A stretch of 64,000 bases of DNA from DASUPK01 sp963848955 (GTDB lineage: Bacteria > Actinomycetota > Thermoleophilia > Solirubrobacterales > 70-9), in contig CAWKFQ010000010.1 of assembly GCA_963848955.1 (NCBI GenBank), positions 62,001-126,000 of the forward strand. The letters are read 5' to 3'. The notes below the pieces were generated by a model. It did no database searches and was not told the origin of the DNA. It saw only the letters and a program-made list of their open reading frames with translations. Positions within the stretch are counted from its first letter, which is position 1; every line of letters begins with the position of its first letter. The position numbers and the translations under genes were made by a program. This document shows, in pieces, positions 16,645-27,352 of this stretch.

Positions 16645-18222
16645 CTAGTCGCGGGTGACCACGTCCTCTTCGAGGGTGCTGACCGGGCCCTTGTAATAGT
16701 TCTTGGCCGAGATCAGGTACCACCCGCCGAAGATGAGCGGGATCAGGATCGCCAGCGGCGTGTAGTTGACGAGGCTGGCGTCGAAATCGTCATTCCAGGG
16801 CAGGCCCGCCGGGGTGTACGGCAGGTCGAGTGCGAACACGACCAGGACCACGAAGAAGATCGCGAGCCCGTTCACCCACCTGTAATGGCCCGCGAGGTGC
16901 CAGGGGCCGGTCTTGAAGCCGTCGCCTGCGCGGAACCGCAGGTAGATCGGGATCACGTAGGCGATGTAGAGGCCCACGGCGCAGATCCCGGTCAGCGCGA
17001 AGAACGCGAACGGGATGTTGTTCTTCCCGAACAGGGCGGGGATCGCGATGATCGCCGAGACGACGGAGACCGCGATGACCGCGTTGAACGGCACCCTCTG
17101 GGCGTTGACCTGGCGGAAGATCCTCCAGCCTGGCATCGCCCGGTCGCGCGAGAAGGCGTACCAGGTCCTCGAGGCGCTGGTCAATCCAGCCGCTCCGCAG
17201 AACAGCTGGCCGATCGTGGCGATGATGAACACCATCTTCGCCGCCCAGGAGTCGAGCGCGTCCTCGAAGATCGCGCCGACGTAGCCGGCGGCGTCGTTGA
17301 CCGCCGTGACATCGTTCGCCGCGAACAGGAAGGACAGCAGCAGGATCCAGCCGATGATCGACGAGTAGAAGACCGACCGCCAGACGCCCTGGGCGGCCGA
17401 GACCGCGGCGCCGGTCGTCTCCTCGGCGGTGTGCGCCGAGGCGTCGTAGCCGGTCTCCGTGTACATCGTCAACAGGAAGCCGACCGGCAGCACGAGGAAC
17501 CAGAAGCCGAGGGCCGTCGTCGATCCGCCGAACGCGCCGTTGTTGTTGATCCGCTCGCCGAAGACGAAGCTCAGCTTCTGGTGGTCATTCGGGATGATGA
17601 CCAGCAGCGCGACGATGATGATGACCCCGATCACATGCCAGGCCACGGAGATGTCATTCATCCGAGTGATGAACCGGTCCCCGATGATGTTGACGATCGT
17701 GTAGAGGACCAGGATCAGCGCGAAGAGAATCCAGGTCTCACGCAGAACGTGGTCGGTGTCGGCGAAGTTGAGACCGAAGATGTCGACGTTGTAGAGACCC
17801 AGCACTGTGCCAAGGAAGATCGCGGCGCCGTATCCGACAGAGGCGACGATCCCGATCAGGCCGGCGATGTTGAACCAACCGGTCATCCAGCTCCAGCCGG
17901 GGCCGCCGAGGTCGTGCGCCCACCAGTACGGACCGCCGGCGGTCGGGTAGGCCGAGGTCAACTCGGACATCGAGAAGGCCACCATCATGATGAAGACGGA
18001 GAGCACGGGCCAGCCGATCGAGATCGCGATCGGGCCACCGTTCCCCCACGCGAACGCGAACGCCGTGAAACAGCCCGCGAGCACGGAGATGATCGTGAAT
18101 GAGATGGCGAAGTTGGTGAAGCTGCTCCAGGCTCGGGGCAATTCCTGCTTGTAGCCGAGCTCGGCTAGTCGCTCCTCGTCGCGCTTGGTCTGATCGACGT
18201 CAGAAATCCCCTCAGGTGCCAT
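16645..18222 (-). CDS. APC-family amino acid/amine permease
   Basis: The 525-aa protein has about twelve hydrophobic helices. Near the N-terminus it reads SSFTNFAISFTIISVLAGCF and later SELTSAYPTAGGPYWWAHDL, both typical of the GABA/choline (ACT) branch of APC transporters. Further landmarks are MYTETGYDASAHTAEETTGA and TSASRTWYAFSRDRAMPGW. It probably imports an amino acid or small amine. It faces, across 123 bp, a choline-kinase-like gene and a dimethylglycine dehydrogenase-type gene, which suggests the transported compound is an amine catabolised by them. Confidence 0.9.
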   Translation of the reverse strand: MAPEGISDVDQTKRDEERLAELGYKQELPRAWSSFTNFAISFTIISVLAGCFTAFAFAWGNGGPIAISIGWPVLSVFIMMVAFSMSELTSAYPTAGGPYWWAHDLGGPGWSWMTGWFNIAGLIGIVASVGYGAAIFLGTVLGLYNVDIFGLNFADTDHVLRETWILFALILVLYTIVNIIGDRFITRMNDISVAWHVIGVIIIVALLVIIPNDHQKLSFVFGERINNNGAFGGSTTALGFWFLVLPVGFLLTMYTETGYDASAHTAEETTGAAVSAAQGVWRSVFYSSIIGWILLLSFLFAANDVTAVNDAAGYVGAIFEDALDSWAAKMVFIIATIGQLFCGAAGLTSASRTWYAFSRDRAMPGWRIFRQVNAQRVPFNAVIAVSVVSAIIAIPALFGKNNIPFAFFALTGICAVGLYIAYVIPIYLRFRAGDGFKTGPWHLAGHYRWVNGLAIFFVVLVVFALDLPYTPAGLPWNDDFDASLVNYTPLAILIPLIFGGWYLISAKNYYKGPVSTLEEDVVTRD

Positions 18223-18256
18223 TCCTCTCCTCCTCTTCCCTTCCTTGGTGGAAGTG

Positions 18257-18302
18257 CCGGCAAAGCCCCAAAGACCCCTTGATGCGATAGAAGGGTTGCC
18301 GG
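18257..18302. promoter_or_regulatory. Interrupted inverted repeat in the divergent permease/kinase promoter
   Basis: The right arm AAGGGTTGCCGG (18291-18302) is the exact complement of CCGGCAA (18257-18263) plus CCCTT (18276-18280). The left arm is therefore split by 12 bases, and the loop is GATGCGATAG. It lies 43 bp before the kinase GTG and 35 bp from the permease ATG. It could be a double operator or a structured leader. No known riboswitch pattern is recognised. Confidence 0.4.
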
Positions 18303-18345
18303 TGAGCTTTTCGGACCCTATGCCGCGGATGGGGAGATATCAAGG

Positions 18346-19259
18346 GTGGCGGACGAGCTAGGACGCATTGTCGAGAGGTTGTCCCCCAAGTTGGGCGAAC
18401 CGGAGGGGGAATCCCGACCGCTCGAGGGCGGGATAACGAATCGCAATTACTTGGTAACCCTGGGCGGTAACCGTTACGTCATCCGCGTCCCGGGCAAGGA
18501 CACTTCGCTGCTCGGGATCGATCGCTCGGCCGAGCGCGAGGCGAACGAGAACGCCGCTGCAATCGGCGTTGCACCCCGGGTGGTCGCCCAGCTCGACGAC
18601 CCGCCCTGCCTGGTCACCGAGTTCGTCGAGTGCACCGAGATGACGCCGGAGGGCCTACGCGACCCTGAGACGACGAAGCGGGTGCTGGAGACCATTCGGT
18701 CGGTGCACGAGTCGGGCGCGGATCTCCCGACCAACTTCGACTCCTTCCGCGTGGTCGAGGAGTACCGCGAGACCGCCGCCTCGCGAGGCGGCGAGATCCC
18801 CGCCGCCTACGACGAGGCCCATCAGCGGGCCCGCCAGATCGAGGCCGCTCTCTCCGGGCCGGAGCACGAGCCGGTCCCCTGCCACAACGACCTGCTGGCC
18901 GGCAACTTCCTGCGCGGCTCCGAGCGGATCTGGATCGTCGACTGGGAGTACGCGGGCATGGGGGATCGCTACTTCGACCTGGCGAACTTCGCGATCAACA
19001 ACGAGTTCTCCACTCCCAGCACCCCGAGCTGCTCGCCGACTACTTCTCGGAGGAGCCGAGTGCGAGGAGGCTGGCGACGCTGCGGCTCATGCTCTTCATG
19101 TCGGATTTCCGCGAGGCGATGTGGGGGGTGGTCCAGACCGTCGCCTCCGATCTCGACGTCGATTTCAAGGACTACGCCGCCACCCACTTCGAGCGGATGC
19201 GAAAGACCGCGGCGAACGAGAGCTTCGACGGGTGGCTCGAGGAGGCCAGGGCTGGCTGA
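18346..19259 (+). CDS. Choline/ethanolamine kinase-like phosphotransferase, one frameshift
   Basis: The protein (about 305 aa, start GTG 18346 after GGGGAG) has the aminoglycoside/choline kinase fold: a nucleotide loop LEGGITNRNYLVTLGGNRYV, the catalytic Brenner motif PCHNDLLAGNFLRG and the metal-binding DWEYAGMGDRYFDLANFAIN. The frame breaks near 19013; the sense resumes as HPELLADYFSEEPSARRLAT and ends at TGA 19257-19259, which overlaps the next ATG. One missing base explains the break. Probable role: phosphorylating choline, ethanolamine or a related alcohol. Next to a dimethylglycine dehydrogenase-type enzyme this suggests choline or amine utilisation. Confidence 0.82.
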
Positions 19260-21728
19260 TGGCCCGGAGGGTTGAGCTTCCGGACGCCGCTCGCTGCGTG
19301 GTCATCGGCGGCGGGGTGGGCGGCACCTCGATCGCCTACCACCTGGCGCAGCTCGGTTGGGACGATGTCGTCCTGCTGGAGCGCTCCCAGCTGACGTCAG
19401 GGAGCACGTTCCATTCGGCGGGTCTGGTGGGGCAGCTGCGCGGCTCGGTTTCCCTGACCAAGATGATGATGTACTCGGTCGAGCTCTACCGGAAGCTGGG
19501 GGAGGAGTCCGAGTTCGATCCCGGTTGGACCGAGTGCGGCAGCCTGCGGCTCGCCTCCAGCGAGGAGCGGATGGAGGAGCTCCGCCGCCAGGCCGGCTGG
19601 GCCAAGACCTTCGGGTTGCCCATGGACCTCGTCTCGGCGGAGGAGGCCAAGGAGAAGTTCCCGCTGATGTCGACCGACGGCGTCCTGGGCGCGGCCTGGA
19701 TCCCCACCGACGGCTACCTGGATCCCGCACAGCTCACCAACGCGCTGGCCGACGGCGCTCGTCGCGGCGGCTGTCAGACCTTCACCAACACCCGGGTGAC
19801 CGGCATCGACGTGGCCGACGGGCGGGTGCGGGGGGTGCGTACGGAGCGCGGCGACATCGCCGCCGAGGTGGTCGTCAACGCGGGCGGCATGTACGCCGCC
19901 GAGATCGGGCGGATGGCGGGAGTCCGCATCCCGGTGATTCCGATGTCGCACCAGTATCTGATCACGGAGCCATTCCGCGAGCGCGGCGAGGACCACCTGC
20001 CGACGCTCCGCGATCCCGACCTCCTCATCTACTTCCGCGAGGAGGGCCAGGGGCTGGTGATGGGCGGCTACGAGCGGCAGAGCAAGCCCGCCTTCCTTCC
20101 GCACGGCACCTCGGGCCTCGACCAGATCCCCCCCGACTTCAACGGCCGCCTGCTCGAAGACGACTGGGACCGCTTCGCGGAGATCACCGAGAACTCGAAG
20201 CGCCGCGTCCCTGTGATGGACGAGGTCGGGATCATGCGCCTGATCAACGGCCCGGAGGGCTTCACCCCCGACAACGAGTTCTGCCTCGGGGAGACGGAGG
20301 TGGCGGGCCTCTTCGTAGGTGCGTGCTTCTGCGCCCACGGACTGGCGGGCGCGGGCGGCGTCGGCAAGGTGATGGCCGAGTGGATCACCGAGGGCGAGCC
20401 GAGCCTCGACCTGTGGGAGATGGACATCAGGCGCTTCGGCTCGCAGTACCGCTCGCCCGCCTACACGCACGCCCGCATCAGGGAGACCTACGAGACCTAC
20501 TACGACATCCTCTACCCGAACCACGAGCGGGAGGCCGGGCGCCCGCTGCGGGTTTCGCCCGCCAACGCCTGGCAGCGCGAGCACGGTGCGGCCTTCGGGG
20601 AGAAATCGGGCTGGGAGCGGGTCAACTGGTACGAGTCGAACGCGCGAAGGCGGGGACGAGTCCCTCCGCCCGCGGGGCTGGGCGGGCCAGCACTGGTCGC
20701 CGGCGATCGGTGCCGAGCACCGGGCGACCCGCGAGGCCGTGGCGATCTTCGACGAGACCTCCTTCGCCAAGATGGAGATCGAGGGGCCGGGGGCGGCAGA
20801 GGTGGTCGAGCGCCTCTGCGACAACCGGGTCGCGAGGGAGGTGGGCAAGCTCACCTACACGCAGATGCTCAACTCGCGCGGTGGGATCGAGTGCGACTTC
20901 ACGGTCGGCCGTCTCGCCGAGGACCGCTTCTCGATCGTCACCGGCACCGCCTTCGGCAACCACGACCGCGAGTGGATCCGCAAACACCTGCCGGCCGACG
21001 GGAGCGTCCAGGTTCACGACACCACCTCGCAGTGGGCGTGCTTCGGGATCTGGGGCCCCCTGACCCGCGAGATGTTGCAGCCGCTGACCCCGCAGAGCCT
21101 CTCCAACGAGGACTTCCCCTACATGAACCTCCGCGAGATCACCGTCGGCAAGGTCCCGGTCCGCGCCCTGCGGGTCACCTACGTCGGGGAGCTCGGCTGG
21201 GAGCTGTACTGCCCGATGGAGTACGGGATGGGGCTCTGGACGACGCTCTGGGAGGCGGGGCAGCCGCACGGCATGGTCGCCGGGGGCTACCGGGCGATCG
21301 ACTCGATGCGCCTCGAGAAGGGCTATCGCGTCTGGGGGGCCGACATCACTCCGGACGAGACCCCGTACGAGGGCGGCGTCGGCTTCACCGTGAAGCTCGA
21401 CAAGGAGAGCGGCTTCATCGGCCGCGATGCCCTCGCCGAGGCGAAGGAGCGCGGCCCTCGGACGAAGCTCTGCTGCCTCCTGCTCGAGGACCCGCGCTCG
21501 GTAGCGCTCGGCAACGAGCCGGTGCGGATCGACGGCGAGATCCGCGGCCGGGTGACCACCGGCGGCTACGGCTACACGGTCGAGCGCTCGATCGCCTACG
21601 CGTACCTGCCACCCGACAGTGCGGAGCCCGGAACCGAGGTGGCCGTCGAGATCTTCGGGCGCTGGATCGAAGGTGAGATCGCCACCGAGCCGCTTTTCGA
21701 TCCGGAGGGCGAGCGGATCAGGGCCTAG
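19259..21728 (+). CDS. Dimethylglycine/sarcosine dehydrogenase-type flavoenzyme fused to a GcvT-like folate domain, one frameshift
   Basis: About 822 residues, the usual length of this family. The N-terminal half is a DAO-type flavoprotein: CVVIGGGVGGTSIAYHLAQL and STFHSAGLVGQLRGS, where His52 matches the covalent flavin histidine of dimethylglycine and sarcosine dehydrogenases. The C-terminal half is an aminomethyltransferase domain: AEHRATREAVAIFDETSFAK, LTYTQMLNSRGGIECDFTVG and VTYVGELGWELYCPMEYG. It would demethylate an N-methyl glycine and pass the carbon to tetrahydrofolate. The halves are in different frames, joined near 20643 where one base in CGCGCG is extra (ESNA-EGGDESLRP). Start ATG overlaps the kinase stop. 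Confidence 0.87.
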
Positions 21729-21747
21729 GGCCAGATCCCCTCGACGG

Positions 21748-22492
21748 TCAACGTCGCAGTCGCCGGAGCAGCCCGCGGATCCCAGCCGCCTGTGGCTGAG
21801 CCGTATCCTCTTCGCTGATCCTGACCAGCCCGGCGAGCGTCAGCGGATCCTCGAACCTCTCCAGATGGGTCGCGAGCGCGATGAACACCTGGGCCGTCGT
21901 CAGCGCGTCGCCGTCGGCGTGGTGCGGTCGATGGACGGGGAGGCCGAGCGAGCGCGCGAGCCCTCCAAGTCCGGGAGAGGAAACCGCGATTCTCGTGGAA
22001 GGGTCACCACCTCTCCGAAGCGGGGCCACACGCTGAAGACGGCGCAGTTCCGTCCCCATGCTCGCCGTGTCGACGATCGGGTTCCGAAGCTCGGTTCCGA
22101 AGGTCGAGAGAGCTGCCTCGAGGAAGCCGCGTTCGACCTCGGCGACGTGCGCGACGATCGGCCGCCCGGTGAGCGCCTCGAGGAGCCCGTCCATGACGCC
22201 ATCTAGCGGAGGGGCTTCCTCGAGGTCGACCTCGCGAAGGCCGTGGATCCGGATCGTGTCCCAGTCCGGCATGCGTCTGGGCCGTACCAGCTCGTAGCGC
22301 GCGTCATCGAAGCGGACGGCGCCGCCGCTGACGGTCACGGTGGCGAAGGAGATGATCTCGTCGGAGGCCGGATCCAGTCCGGTCATCTCCAGGTCGATCA
22401 CGGTGAAGGCCGCCTCCCGCCACGGTGTCGCCAGGCGGCGGGAACTCGGCATCCCGATACGTGCGCAGCGCACTGGACTCCATCGAGGTCAC
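21748..22492 (-). CDS. DnaQ-like 3'-5' exonuclease, one frameshift near the start
   Basis: The true start is probably GTG 22492 or ATG 22483 (MESSALRTYRDAEFPPPGDT), joined near 22424 to PWREAAFTVIDLEMTGLDPA by removing one base. The exonuclease motif I VIDLEMTGLDP and motif III PHHADGDALTT are present. The central motif reads IVAHVAEVERGFLE, with Val-Glu where most DEDDh enzymes have Phe-Asp, so catalytic strength is uncertain. About 240 aa. The gene lies 2 bp after the DUF294 protein gene on the same strand, a pairing common in other bacteria, and may act in nucleotide or RNA/DNA turnover under signalling control. Confidence 0.8.
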
Positions 22493-22494
22493 GC

Positions 22495-24371
22495 CTATCG
22501 CCGCGAGGGCAGACCGGCGGACAGCGAGCGCTGTACGGCCGATACCTCCCGGAACGCGTCCCGGAGGTAGCGGCGGGTGAGCGGATCGAGTTCCTCTGGG
22601 TCCAGGCGGTCGTCGGGCTCGCTACCCCGCTCGAGCTGGGCGACCTGGTGCTCCAGGCGAAGGGCGCTGAACAGCTCGTAGGCCTCCTCGAGAATTCGGG
22701 CGGTTTCGTCCTTGAAGATTCCCTCTTCGGCCGCCGCGCGGAGACGCGGAAGGGTCCCATTCAGCGAGATGTCGCCCTTGAGCGCCCCGTAGCGGGCCAG
22801 GTCGACGATGGGCAGAAGTCCGCCATGCTTGATGTCGAAGCTCCCGCGCCGCTTCCCAGAGCCGTCGACGACGATGTTGCGCATGAAGCCGGTGGGCGGC
22901 TTCGCGGCTAGGGCCAGTCTCAGCATCCACTGCTCGAGCATCTCGCGATCAGAGGTCTCGAAGAGAATGCGCTTGACGTCGAGCGAGCGATCGCCGTAGA
23001 CGATGCGGCCGTCGAGCAGGATCGACACCGCGATCAGCACCTTGTTGTCGCTCGGCTTCGTAAGCCAGCTCGCAATGCTGTGGCGCCAATCCTCGATCGA
23101 GCTGGCGGCGAAACCCGACGCCGTGACGCCGTGCGCGTCGAGGCGCCAGCCCAGCACCCTGATGCAGTCGGACACGCTCGACGGCGATCGCGCTCATGTA
23201 GCGCTCGGTCTGACTCGAGGCCAGCGCGCGCCGCGCTCCAGATGTGAGCGGGTCGTGATCGGGGGCGTCCCGCCAGGCCATCCCGGAGTCGGCGTCCGAC
23301 GAGGGGACCGGCTCCCGCCGCCCGTGGCTCCCGAGCGCCATCCAGCAGAACTCGGCGGGCGGAGGCCCCTCCGTCTCGATCGAGAGCTCAATCACTCGGC
23401 CGATCAGCGCATCCGTGACGGCGGAGATCACCTCGCTGATCTGGGTGGGCGCGAGCTCGGCGCGACGAAGCGCGATCACCGTCGAGCGAAGCTCGGCCGC
23501 CGCCTCCTGCAACTCGCGCTTGTTGCGAGCCCTCGCGATGTCCCGGCGCAGGACGAACGGCGAGCGCGTCTCGGCGGCCACCAGGTCGATCGCGACGATC
23601 ACGCCCGAGAACCTCCGAGCGGGGCGAGAAGACGACGACATGCCGGATGTTGTGATCGAGCATCGTCAGCATCACGTCCGCTCCAGTCTCCTCGGCCGAG
23701 ACTCCGACCAGGGGAGTGCTCATCGCAGCCGTCACCGGGTCATCGGAGGTTCGCCGGCCCGCGACCACCTCCGAGCGCAGGTCGCGGTCGGTGACGATGC
23801 CGTACTGACCGTCCTCGAGCTCCACAAGCACCGAGCTGACCTCCTCGACATTCATCCGCCGGGCCGCATCTCGGAGCGTCGTCTCGGGTCTCACGATCAC
23901 CGGAGGCCTGCCGACCAGGGCGGCCGCGGGCTGCATGCTCACCTCGGGAACGGGCGGGGCCGTTCCGTTGCCACCCGCTCGACCGCCGCGCGCGAGGAGG
24001 GAGCGGGCCAGGAACCGCAGGCTGGAGGGCCGGCCGAGCAGCGGGACCACGTCCTCGGCCGGGAGCGCGTAGGTGAGCGTGTCCTCCCGGGCCCGGACCT
24101 CGTAACGCGTGGGCTCGCCCGATAGGACCGACGGATGGCCGAACATCTCGCCCTCGCCGAGCAGGTCGACGGGACGTCCTCGATTGAGGAGCTCGACCGA
24201 GCCCCGGCGAACCACCCGGATGCGGCCCTGGGGCTGCTCGCCCTGGGGCAGGATCTGTGAGCCGGCGGGAAAGAACTCCACCTCGGTCCGCCTCGCGAGC
24301 CGTTCCAGCTCAGCCTCATCGAGCCCACTGAAGGGGTCGCGCCCCGCCAGGAACTCGGCGATGTCATGCAT
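22495..24371 (-). CDS. cNMP-binding / CBS pair / DUF294 nucleotidyltransferase-like signalling protein, two frameshifts
   Basis: About 625 residues. Domains in order: cyclic-nucleotide-binding-like (about 1-130: FFPAGSQILPQGEQPQGRIR, GEGEMFGHPSVLSGEPTRYE), two CBS motifs (about 150-265: VIVRPETTLRDAARRMNVEE, YGIVTDRDLRSEVVAG), a DUF294 nucleotidyltransferase core (MALGSHGRREPVPSSDADSG, a GSxxRxE-DxD pattern), and a C-terminal helical domain. One extra base near 23604 (SEVLG-VIVAID) and one near 23176 (ERV-SDCIRVLG) split it into three frames. Such proteins are thought to sense nucleotides and modify or regulate a partner. The exonuclease gene follows directly; STAS and GGDEF-EAL genes precede it. 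Confidence 0.85.
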
Positions 24372-24394
24372 CCGACTCTGAGCGGCAGTCTAGG

Positions 24395-24775
24395 TCAGCC
24401 CGAGAGCGCGGCTGCGGCCTGCTCGACCGTCGGCTCGATCGGGAGAACCTTGTCGAGTCCCATCACGCCGAGGATGCGGAGGATCTGATCGCTCGAGGCG
24501 GCCACCGCGAGGCTCTCACTGTTGTGATTGGAATTCATCTCCTCCCGCGAGAGCAGCAGGGCGCGAATGGCGCTCGAATCGATGAACTCGCACTCGGTCA
24601 GGTCGACGACGATTCCGTCCGCATCCGCCTCGACGGCGGCGCGCAGCTCGGCGCGCAGCTCCGCCTCATGGGACATGTCGACCTCCCCGGCGACCCGAAC
24701 GACGTAGGCGTCATCCGGACCTAGCCCCGAGCTGATTTCGAACTGCGGAATGTCTGCGCTTGGAGTTGCGGACAC
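24395..24775 (-). CDS. STAS-domain anti-sigma factor antagonist
   Basis: A 126-aa protein starting at GTG 24775, preceded by a strong AGGGGAAAGGGG site, which is why this start is preferred over GTG 24805. The STAS fold is clear: YVVRVAGEVDMSHEAELRAE, then VVDLTECEFIDSSAIRALLL, where the Ser pair in DSSAI is the usual phosphorylation position of SpoIIAA/RsbV-type proteins. No anti-sigma kinase is adjacent. It lies 23 bp before the DUF294 gene and about 70 bp after the GGDEF-EAL gene, all on the minus strand, so it may transmit signals in this block. Confidence 0.85.
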   Translation of the reverse strand: MSATPSADIPQFEISSGLGPDDAYVVRVAGEVDMSHEAELRAELRAAVEADADGIVVDLTECEFIDSSAIRALLLSREEMNSNHNSESLAVAASSDQILRILGVMGLDKVLPIEPTVEQAAAALSG

Positions 24776-24844
24776 AAAAATCCCCTTTCCCCTGAGGTGA
24801 GTCACATGCTACCCGCGGTGGCACTGCCGCAGGGATCGCGGGGA

Positions 24845-27260
24845 TCAGGTGGAGACCGGCATCGGACGCGCGAGCAGTCGCTCGACGGAGGAGGCCGGAA
24901 CGGGCTCCGCAAAATGGAAGCCCTGGGCGTACCCGCAGCCCAGATCCCTCGCAACGCGGACCTGCTCGTCGGTCTCGACGCCCTCGGCGACGACGCCGAT
25001 CCCGATCGTCTCCGCCATGTCGCTGACCGCCCTCACGATCGGCGGCGTCGAAGGCGCTGTCGGTGACGTTCTCCACGAAGGTGCGGTCCAGCTTGACCAT
25101 CGAGAGCGGCAGCCGCTTCAGATAGCCGAGCGAGGAGAATCCGACCCCGAAGTCGTCCAGGACCACCCGCACCCCGAGGCGCTCGAGCGCGCCCAGGGTG
25201 CGCTCGACGTAGACGGTGTCATCGAGCACGGTGCTCTCGGTCAGCTCCAGCCAGAGCGTCGAGGGCTCGATCCCGTTCGCGCTGATCGACCCCTGGATGT
25301 GCGGGATCAGCTCTGGATCGCCCAGCTGGCGAGCCGAAAGGTTGACCGCCACACTGACCGGGGCGGAGTCCGGCTGGAGCCGCTGCCAGGCCGCCGCCTG
25401 GCTGCAGGCCTGCTCGATCACCCAGCGGCCGATCGGCACGATCAGACGGGACTCCTCGGCGACGGGGATGAACGCGAGCGGTCCGATCAGGCCGCGCTCG
25501 GGATGGTCCCAGCGAAGCAGGGCCTCCATACAGGCGATCGAGCCGTCGTGGAGGCGGATCACAGGCTGGTAGTGGAGGAGCAGCTCCTCGCGCTGGAGCG
25601 CCCGCCGCAGGTCGTTCTCTGTCTGCATGTGCTCGATGACACGGGAGCGCATCACCTCGTCGAAGATCTCGTAGCCGCCGCGCCCGTGCTCCTTGGCGCG
25701 GTAGAGGGCCGAGTCGGCGTCGCGGATCAGGGCCTCGGGCTCCTCGGTGCCCGTCCCGATCGAGATCCCGATGCTCGCGCTGACGAAGTGCTCGCGCTCC
25801 GCGCAGGATCAGGGGGCGGGCGAGCGCCTCGGCGATCCGCTCCGCGATCCGGGTCGCGCCGCGCTCGTCGTCGACGTCCTCGGCGAGCACCGCGAACTCG
25901 TCGCCGCCGAAGCGGGCGACGGTGTCGCCCGGCCGCAGGGCCTGCTCGATACGCGGGGCGACGGCGGCGAGCAGCTCGTCGCCGGCCGCGTGCCCGAGGC
26001 TGTCGTTGACGAGCTTGAACTGGTCGAGGTCGAGGAAGAGCACGGCGATCGCGATCCGGCGACGGGCCGCCACCGACAGGGCGTGCTGCAGGCGGTCGAG
26101 GAAGAGGCTGCGGTTCGGGAGTCCGGTGAGGGCATCGTGCAGCGCTTCATGCTGGGTCCGCTCCTCGGTCCGGCGACGCTCGATCGCGTTCGCGAGCACG
26201 TTCGCGATCGCCTGCATGAAGTTGACGTCCTCCTGGCTGAACCCGTACTGCTCGGCCGCGGCCGCGCCGAGCACTCCGTAGGGCTCCTCGTTCCCCTTGA
26301 TCAGGACGATCGAGGTGCTCCGCATGTCCTGCTTCGCCTGCAGCTCGGACTGCTGGAAGCGCGTCTCCTCCTCCCAATCGTTGACCACCGTGGCGGTGTC
26401 CGTGGCGAGCGCGTAGCCGGACTGGTGGCGATAGTCCGCCGGGACCCGCGCCTTGCCGACGAGCTCCTCAGGCATGCCGACCGCGGCGACGAGCAGAAGC
26501 TCGTTCGTCTCCGGGAGGAGCTTGAGGACGCCGCCGTAGTCGACGTCGAGGACGTCGGTCAGGATCCGGCACGCCTCGCCGGCGAGCTCCTTGATGTCCG
26601 CGCCCTCCAACGCGTGCTGACCGAACCGGGCGACCTCGCTCTGCTGATGGGCCTGAAGCCGGCTCGACTCCTCGCTGCGAGCGAGGGCGCCCGCAGTCTC
26701 AGTGAGCGCGCGCCGCTGCCGAAGCTGATTGCGGGCCTCCCAGGCGGCGAGCACCGCGATGCAGGTGCCGACGAAGAGGCCGAACCCCGAGAAGGGGAAG
26801 CCGCCGCCGATGGCCAGGGAGAGGATGAGAGCCGCAGCGACGGCAGCTCGCGCCGACGAGCGCGGTCCAGCGGGTCGGATAGGAGAGGGAGGCGAAGAGG
26901 AACGGCAGCACCAGCAGCATCGTGTAGGCGCTGCTCGAGCCACCGTCCAGCCGCGGCGAGGGTCCCGATCAGCACCAGGTCCGCGATCGACCAGGCGGCG
27001 AAGAAGAGGTCGCGGTACGGGCCGCTGACGATCCGCTCGAGGGGCATGGCCCTGATCAGCGGGGCGCTGGTCAGCCCGAGCCCGATTATGGTCAGGATCA
27101 GCGCGCGGTTCGGGTGGTCCCACGTCTCAAGCGCATAGAGAGCGCAACCAACCGAGACGATCACTGTCAGCCAGACGCCGACCTGAACCGACGCCAGGCG
27201 GGACTGGACTTCCTGCTCGCTGTTGCCTTCCACGGCCGCCCGTGTGTTTCCCCCGGTCAC
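24845..27260 (-). CDS. Membrane GAF-GGDEF-EAL cyclic-di-GMP enzyme, several frameshifts
   Basis: About 805 aa from GTG 27260 (after GAGGGAGG). N-terminal hydrophobic helices (about residues 25-150) are followed by a GAF-like domain (AVGMPEELVGKARVPADYRH), a diguanylate cyclase domain with intact RFGGDEFAVLAEDV, and a phosphodiesterase domain with MEALLRWDHPERGL, DDFGVGFSSLGYLKRLP and VVAEGVETDEQ. Both active-site signatures are complete, so it could make and degrade c-di-GMP or use one domain as sensor. The frame shifts near 26935, 26850, 25805 and 25060; each side of every break remains conserved, which points to sequence errors. It is divergent from the SnoaL-like gene. Confidence 0.88.
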
Positions 27261-27352
27261 GCTGAATGTTCCTCCCTCGATGGCTCCGATAGCTTGCCGC
27301 AGGCGCCGCCCAGGCGAATCCGCACTACTGGGGAAATACTGGAAACCATCAG

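Noticed and set aside
16885..18102. 405-codon open frame opposite the APC permease
   Set aside because: Its Asp/Arg/Val-rich sequence is the mirror of hydrophobic permease codons; there is no start signal or domain.
25747..27138. 463-codon plus-strand frame across the GGDEF-EAL gene
   Set aside because: The opposite strand carries complete GAF, GGDEF and EAL signatures.
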